Assembly: GCA_003022655.1 (NCBI GenBank)
Contig: PXSX01000106.1
Coordinates: forward strand, 1 to 9,536
Length of the DNA stretch: 9,536 bases
Source of the DNA: Bacteroidetes bacterium QH_1_64_81
GTDB lineage: Bacteria; Bacteroidota; Rhodothermia; Rhodothermales; Salinibacteraceae
Direction of reading: 5' to 3'
The translations under genes and the position numbers were made by a program. Below are positions 6,649 through 9,536 of the stretch, piece after piece. The notes under the pieces are model-generated. The model saw only the letters and a list, made by a program, of their open reading frames with translations, had not been told where the DNA came from and ran no database searches. How positions within the stretch are numbered: the first letter of the stretch is position 1; the number at the start of each line of letters is the position of its first letter.

Positions 6649-6697
6649 GGGGACGCGGAGAAAGGGCAACGAAACGAAGACCTCTCCGCGTCTCCCC
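6649..6697 (+). promoter_or_regulatory. Strong stem-loop in the citrate synthase leader
   Basis: GACGCGGAGA (6652-6661) pairs perfectly with TCTCCGCGTC (6683-6692). GGG (6649-6651) extends the stem to CCC (6694-6696) past one bulged T. The loop is 21 bases. CTCCG (6631-6635) can instead pair with CGGAG (6656-6660), which would break the main stem. No T-run follows, so it is not a standard intrinsic terminator. It lies about 165 bases before the citrate synthase ATG. Confidence 0.4.
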
Positions 6698-6860
6698 ATT
6701 CCCGGGTTCATTTATTTGATAGGGCACAACCTGGGTGAACGAACGGAAACAGGCTTTCCAGCGAGCCCCCTCGCGGTTAGCGGCCCCACAGGAACCGCTC
6801 GTTCGATCCAAGGCCCATCCCCCCGACGCACTTCAGTTCTCACACACCCCTCCGACCGAC

Positions 6861-8027
6861 ATGTCTGACCAGAAAGCAGTAACGGAACTGACGACCGACA
6901 ACGCGCCCATCAAAGCGAAGGGCCTCGAAGGCGTGATCGCTCTCGAATCTGAGCTCTCTTTCATCGATGGAGACAAGGGGAAGCTCATCTATCGGGGCTA
7001 CGACATCAACGACCTGGCCGAGAACACCACCTACGAAGAGGTCGTCTACCTGCTCCGGCATGGCGAGCTTCCCACCCAGAACGAGCTAGACAACTTCACG
7101 GCCCACCTGCGCAGCGAACGTGCCCTGCCGGGACCGGTGATGGATCTCCTGCGCGACACCCCCGACGGCGCTCACCCCATGGCCCTCCTGCGCACGGCCG
7201 TCTCGGCGCTGGGCCTCTACGACAAGGAAGCCGACACGACGGAGGAAGCCGCCAACCACCGAAAGGCCGACCGCATCCTGGCTCAAATTCCGACCATTAT
7301 TGCCGCCTTCGATCGGCTCCGGAAAGGCAAAAACCCGGTCGACCCCCTCGACCACGGGTCGATGGCGCACAACTTCCTCTACATGCTCAACGGCGAAGAG
7401 CCGGGCGAGGCTGCCGAGAAGACCTTCGACGTCTGCCTCGTGCTGCACGCCGACCACGGCCTGAATGCTTCCACATTCACCAGTCGCGTCATCGGGTCGA
7501 CGCTTTCGGACATGTACTCGGCGGTGTCGGGGGCCATCGGCGCCCTCAAGGGTCCGCTGCACGGCGGCGCCAACCAGGAGGTCATGCGCATGCTGCTCGA
7601 CATCGACGAGAAAGGAGCAGACCCGGCCGAGTACGTGCGGGAGCGCCTCGCCGACGGGGAGCGCATCATGGGCTTCGGGCACCGCGTGTACAACACCATG
7701 GACCCGCGTGCCGCCATCCTGCGCGACATGGTGAAGGAACTGAGCGAAGAGGCGGGCGAGATGAAATGGTACAAGTACACCACTGCCATCCACGAGACGA
7801 TGGAGGAGGAGGTGGGCATCGATCCCAACGTCGATTTCTTCAGCGGCTCCACCTACTACCAGCTCGGCCTCGACCCCGACTTATTCACGACCATCTTCAC
7901 GCTGAGCCGCACGGCCGGCTGGACCGCCCACCTCCTGGAGCAGTGGGCCGACAACCGCCTCATCCGCCCGCGCGCCCAGTACGTTGGCGCCCGCAACCGA
8001 ACCGCAGTCCCGATCGAAGAGCGCTGA
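6861..8027 (+). CDS. gltA: Citrate synthase
   Basis: This 388-residue protein condenses oxaloacetate and acetyl-CoA to citrate and CoA in the TCA cycle, in the cytoplasm. Its length fits the short citrate synthases of Gram-positive bacteria, archaea and many Bacteroidota. Visible motifs are HADHGLNASTFTSRV (196-210), GPLHGGANQEVM (231-242), GFGHRVY (271-277) and VDFFSGSTYYQLGL (324-337). These supply the expected catalytic residues His234, His274 and Asp325. The C-terminus has the usual GWTAHLLEQWADNRLIRPRAQYVG. The frame is open back to a GTG at 6735, but the ATG at 6861 is chosen because MSDQKAVTEL fits the family start and the upstream codons look non-coding. No Shine-Dalgarno sequence is present. 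A 2-methylcitrate synthase role is possible for this family, but the adjacent sdh genes favour the TCA cycle. Confidence 0.95.
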   Translation: MSDQKAVTELTTDNAPIKAKGLEGVIALESELSFIDGDKGKLIYRGYDINDLAENTTYEEVVYLLRHGELPTQNELDNFTAHLRSERALPGPVMDLLRDTPDGAHPMALLRTAVSALGLYDKEADTTEEAANHRKADRILAQIPTIIAAFDRLRKGKNPVDPLDHGSMAHNFLYMLNGEEPGEAAEKTFDVCLVLHADHGLNASTFTSRVIGSTLSDMYSAVSGAIGALKGPLHGGANQEVMRMLLDIDEKGADPAEYVRERLADGERIMGFGHRVYNTMDPRAAILRDMVKELSEEAGEMKWYKYTTAIHETMEEEVGIDPNVDFFSGSTYYQLGLDPDLFTTIFTLSRTAGWTAHLLEQWADNRLIRPRAQYVGARNRTAVPIEER

Positions 8028-8030
8028 ATC

Positions 8031-8083
8031 CTGTTCCGTTCCCGAAACAGATTCCTTCTCCGCGGAACGGAGGACTGCCCTCC
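8031..8083 (+). other. Overlapping inverted repeats after citrate synthase
   Basis: CCGTTCC (8036-8042) pairs with GGAACGG (8064-8070). CTGTT (8031-8035) can instead pair with AACAG (8046-8050). GGAGG (8069-8073) pairs with CCTCC (8079-8083) around ACTGC. The stems share bases, so they cannot all form. They could end or attenuate transcription between citrate synthase and sdhC; a TTTT occurs at 8091-8094, eight bases after the last stem, so the terminator resemblance is weak. Confidence 0.3.
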
Positions 8084-8138
8084 ACGTGCGTTTTGATGCT
8101 GCTTGGCAGTGCTACCTCGCTACAACCTTCTCAGTCCC

Positions 8139-8603
8139 ATGGCCGTTGACACCGAAGAACGCCCGCCAGCGACCGCCCCCAAGACGGATGCCCCCGCCAA
8201 ACAGGAGGGCCGGTTCCAGCGCTATCGCGTTCGCACTGGCATGTTTGCCTGGATGATGCATCGCCTCACCGGGATTGGGCTGGTGGTGTACCTCATCATT
8301 CACGTCTGGGGCCTCAAATCGCTGAGTGACCCGGAGACCTTCAACGCCCTCATCGCCAAGTACCACAGTCCCATCTACAAAATCGGCGAGTTTGCTCTGC
8401 TGGTGGGGGTGGCGTATCACGCCATGAACGGCCTTCGGATCGTCCTCATCGATTTCCTGGGATGGAGCCCCAAGCAGAAGAGGTTGTTCTGGACGCTCGG
8501 GGCCGTTACAGCGATTATCATCCTCGTGGGGGGCTGGCCGTCGATCTACGCGCTGGGCGAGTGGCTCTTCGGCCCCGGCTCCATGCCGTCGCTCTTCCTG
8601 TAG
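8139..8603 (+). CDS. sdhC: Succinate dehydrogenase cytochrome b subunit (SdhC)
   Basis: This 154-residue membrane anchor has three helices: about residues 37-57, 82-107 and 116-143. The hydrophilic N-terminus (1-30) is Pro/Ala/Lys-rich. The family motif HRLTGIGLVVYLIIHVW (41-57) carries the quinone-site His-Arg pair, and YHAMNGLRIVLIDF (93-106) has the expected haem ligand His94. With SdhD it anchors the SdhA/SdhB catalytic dimer to the membrane and takes electrons to quinone. The frame runs back to a TTG at 8103, but the ATG at 8139 is preferred as it fits the family start; no Shine-Dalgarno sequence is seen. It lies 111 bases after citrate synthase and 52 bases before sdhD, in an apparent operon. 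Confidence 0.9.
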   Translation: MAVDTEERPPATAPKTDAPAKQEGRFQRYRVRTGMFAWMMHRLTGIGLVVYLIIHVWGLKSLSDPETFNALIAKYHSPIYKIGEFALLVGVAYHAMNGLRIVLIDFLGWSPKQKRLFWTLGAVTAIIILVGGWPSIYALGEWLFGPGSMPSLFL

Positions 8604-8655
8604 CGCACCCCGCGCCTCCCCGCTCCTCCAGCTCACCCTCAGGCCTCCTGTTGCC

Positions 8656-9108
8656 ATGGCTCAGACCAACGCGCTCAACTGGTTTCTGCACCGCATCACC
8701 GGCACCTTTCTCATCTTTATGCTGATCACCCACTTCTGGGTGCAGCACTACGACCACCAGGCCGCTTCGGTGACCGCCGAGGTGGTGACCGAGAAGGGGG
8801 AGATGCCGGACTACCCGGAGGCGGCGGAGGAAGGAGTGAAGGCCCGCTTTGGGTCCGGCGCAGAGGTAACCCCGTATCAGGTGGTGATGCAGCGGCTGGC
8901 CGATCCGGTCTACGCGGTGCTGTGGAAGGGGTTCAATATCCTCTTCCTCGTCGTGGCCCTCCACCACGGATTCTACGGCCTGAACAATGTACTGACCGAC
9001 TACATCCGCAATCCGATGGGACGCCTCGTGGCCCGCGCGCTCTCATGGACCGTCGCCCTCGGCCTGCTCATCATCGGGCTCTACTCGGTGATTACGGCGG
9101 GGTGGTGA
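8656..9108 (+). CDS. sdhD: Succinate dehydrogenase membrane anchor subunit (SdhD)
   Basis: This 150-residue protein has three membrane helices: about residues 9-31, 85-113 and 125-147. The first helix WFLHRITGTFLIFMLITHFW (9-28) contains His12-Arg13 and His26. The second ends with ALHHGFYGLNNVLTDYI (101-117), where His103 or His104 is a likely haem ligand. The arrangement parallels SdhC, and the HFW-x-QHYDH stretch reminds me of haloarchaeal SdhD. Between helices 1 and 2 is a long acidic loop (about 35-80) that is larger than in classical SdhD. It follows sdhC and precedes sdhA as expected. The ATG at 8656 is the only sensible start; no Shine-Dalgarno sequence is apparent. A heptad repeat array begins 10 bases after its stop. 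Confidence 0.88.
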   Translation: MAQTNALNWFLHRITGTFLIFMLITHFWVQHYDHQAASVTAEVVTEKGEMPDYPEAAEEGVKARFGSGAEVTPYQVVMQRLADPVYAVLWKGFNILFLVVALHHGFYGLNNVLTDYIRNPMGRLVARALSWTVALGLLIIGLYSVITAGW

Positions 9109-9118
9109 CGGCAAATTA

Positions 9119-9215
9119 TTGCGTACTGCGTATTGCGTATTTAGGGCTCCGGGCCTCCTCCACGCAATACGCTACGCATTTACGCACTACGCAATACGCA
9201 ACACGCAATACGCAC
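9119..9215. repeat. Inverted arrays of a 7-base unit (TTGCGTA / TACGCAA) between sdhD and sdhA
   Basis: The left arm (9119-9139) is three units: TTGCGTA, CTGCGTA, TTGCGTA. The right arm (9161-9215) reads the complement: CACGCAA, the shorter TACGC, TACGCAT, then after one T five units in register (9181-9215): TACGCAC, TACGCAA, TACGCAA, CACGCAA, TACGCAC. The left arm can pair with 9181-9201 over 21 positions with two mismatches, enclosing a 41-base loop. The right arm ends one base before the sdhA ATG. A related short array lies at 2297-2324. It is not CRISPR-like, as there are no spacers. Confidence 0.85.
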
Positions 9216-9216
9216 C

Positions 9217-9536
9217 ATGACTTTTGACCACGACGTCGTCGTTGTTGGGGCGGGCGGGGCCGGATTGATGGCTGCGCTGTACGCCCGGGAAGGCGGGGCC
9301 GACGTGGGGGTCGTCTCCAAGCTGCACCCGCTCCGGTCGCACACGGGGGCGGCGCAGGGCGGCATCGCTGCGGCCCTGGGCAACGAGGAGGAGGACCACT
9401 GGCTCTGGCACGCCTTCGACACGGTAAAGGGCAGCGACTACGTGGGCGACCAGGACGCCATCGAGGCGCTCTGCAAGGACGCCCCCCGCACCATCGTGGA
9501 GTTGGAGCACTACGGCGTGCCCTTCAGCCGCAACGA
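9217..9536 (+). CDS. sdhA: Succinate dehydrogenase flavoprotein subunit (SdhA), 5' part
   Basis: The first 106 residues are in the window and the frame runs off its end. The FAD-binding Rossmann motif [13 protein letters not shown] (9-21) gives Gly11, Gly13 and Gly16. [17 protein letters not shown] (34-50) contains His42, the histidine that carries covalent FAD in this family. [23 protein letters not shown] (60-82) is also typical of SdhA/FrdA. The enzyme oxidises succinate to fumarate on the inner face of the membrane, passing electrons through SdhB. The ATG at 9217 is placed by the family N-terminus. The usual ribosome-binding region is occupied by repeat units, so no Shine-Dalgarno sequence is present. 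Confidence 0.95.
   Translation, partial: MTFDHDVVVVGAGGAGLMAALYAREGGADVGVVSKLHPLRSHTGAAQGGIAAALGNEEEDHWLWHAFDTVKGSDYVGDQDAIEALCKDAPRTIVELEHYGVPFSRN

Larger units (their letters stand above)
5909..6860. other. Long divergent intergenic region with hairpins, no supported gene
   Basis: About 950 bases lie between the divergent rng and citrate synthase starts. Short open frames exist on both strands, but their translations are Arg/Pro/Ser-rich, overlap one another and carry no recognisable motif, so I call none. The rng-proximal half is GC-rich with several short hairpins. The stretch 6410-6485 is distinctly AT-richer and is the best place for a promoter. The citrate-synthase-proximal part contains a strong inverted repeat (6649-6697). 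I find no tRNA, tmRNA, SRP RNA or RNase P RNA signature here. Confidence 0.6.

Noticed and set aside
6735..6860. Upstream GTG extension of citrate synthase
   Set aside because: The added 42 residues are unlike the family and the ATG at 6861 gives the expected N-terminus.
7086..7793. Antisense open frame of 235 codons opposite citrate synthase
   Set aside because: It is a mirror of a conserved catalytic gene; no start signal or motif.
9119..9215. CRISPR array
   Set aside because: Units are 7 bases, directly abutting, with no unique spacers and with opposite orientation on the two sides.

Overview
The window is a high-GC bacterial chromosome segment. Its proteins are rich in Asp and Glu, start codons mostly lack a Shine-Dalgarno sequence, and it carries a short-type citrate synthase next to an sdhC-sdhD-sdhA cluster. 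Together these suggest an extremely halophilic member of the Rhodothermia (Salinibacter-like, Bacteroidota/Rhodothermota). That assignment is inference from composition and gene content, not from a marker gene.

Layout. Bases 1-351 may hold the end of a short exported protein that begins outside the window (weakly supported). A complete glycoside hydrolase family 15 gene (419-2272, +) follows, then a small four-helix membrane protein (2408-2893, +). Next comes a minus-strand group, read from high to low coordinates. It starts with a disrupted RNase E/G gene (5908-4221), then a conserved acidic 94-residue protein (4085-3801), then a PhnP-like metallo-beta-lactamase-fold phosphodiesterase (3811-2948) whose ATG overlaps the end of the 94-residue gene. 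A gene-free divergent region of about 950 bases (5909-6860) separates rng from a plus-strand respiratory/TCA cluster: citrate synthase (6861-8027), sdhC (8139-8603), sdhD (8656-9108) and the start of sdhA (9217-window end).

How the genes work together. Citrate synthase feeds the TCA cycle. SdhC/SdhD anchor the SdhA flavoprotein (with an SdhB expected beyond the window), which oxidises succinate and passes electrons to quinone. The minus-strand group pairs RNA turnover with a small protein of unknown role and a hydrolase. The GH15 enzyme is a stand-alone alpha-glucan or trehalose hydrolase.

Most notable observations. (1) The rng gene has lost the stretch that should hold the 5'-phosphate sensor (the Arg-Thr motif) and changes frame at the same place, beside a run of six C. 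(2) The same protein lacks the CPxC zinc-link and has an acidic coiled coil there instead. (3) Arrays of a 7-base unit (TTGCGTA/TACGCAA) form a long inverted repeat filling the sdhD-sdhA gap right up to the sdhA start codon, and a shorter copy lies after the GH15 gene. (4) The leader of citrate synthase contains a strong hairpin with a competing alternative pairing. I see no defence system, CRISPR array, transposase, tRNA or rRNA.
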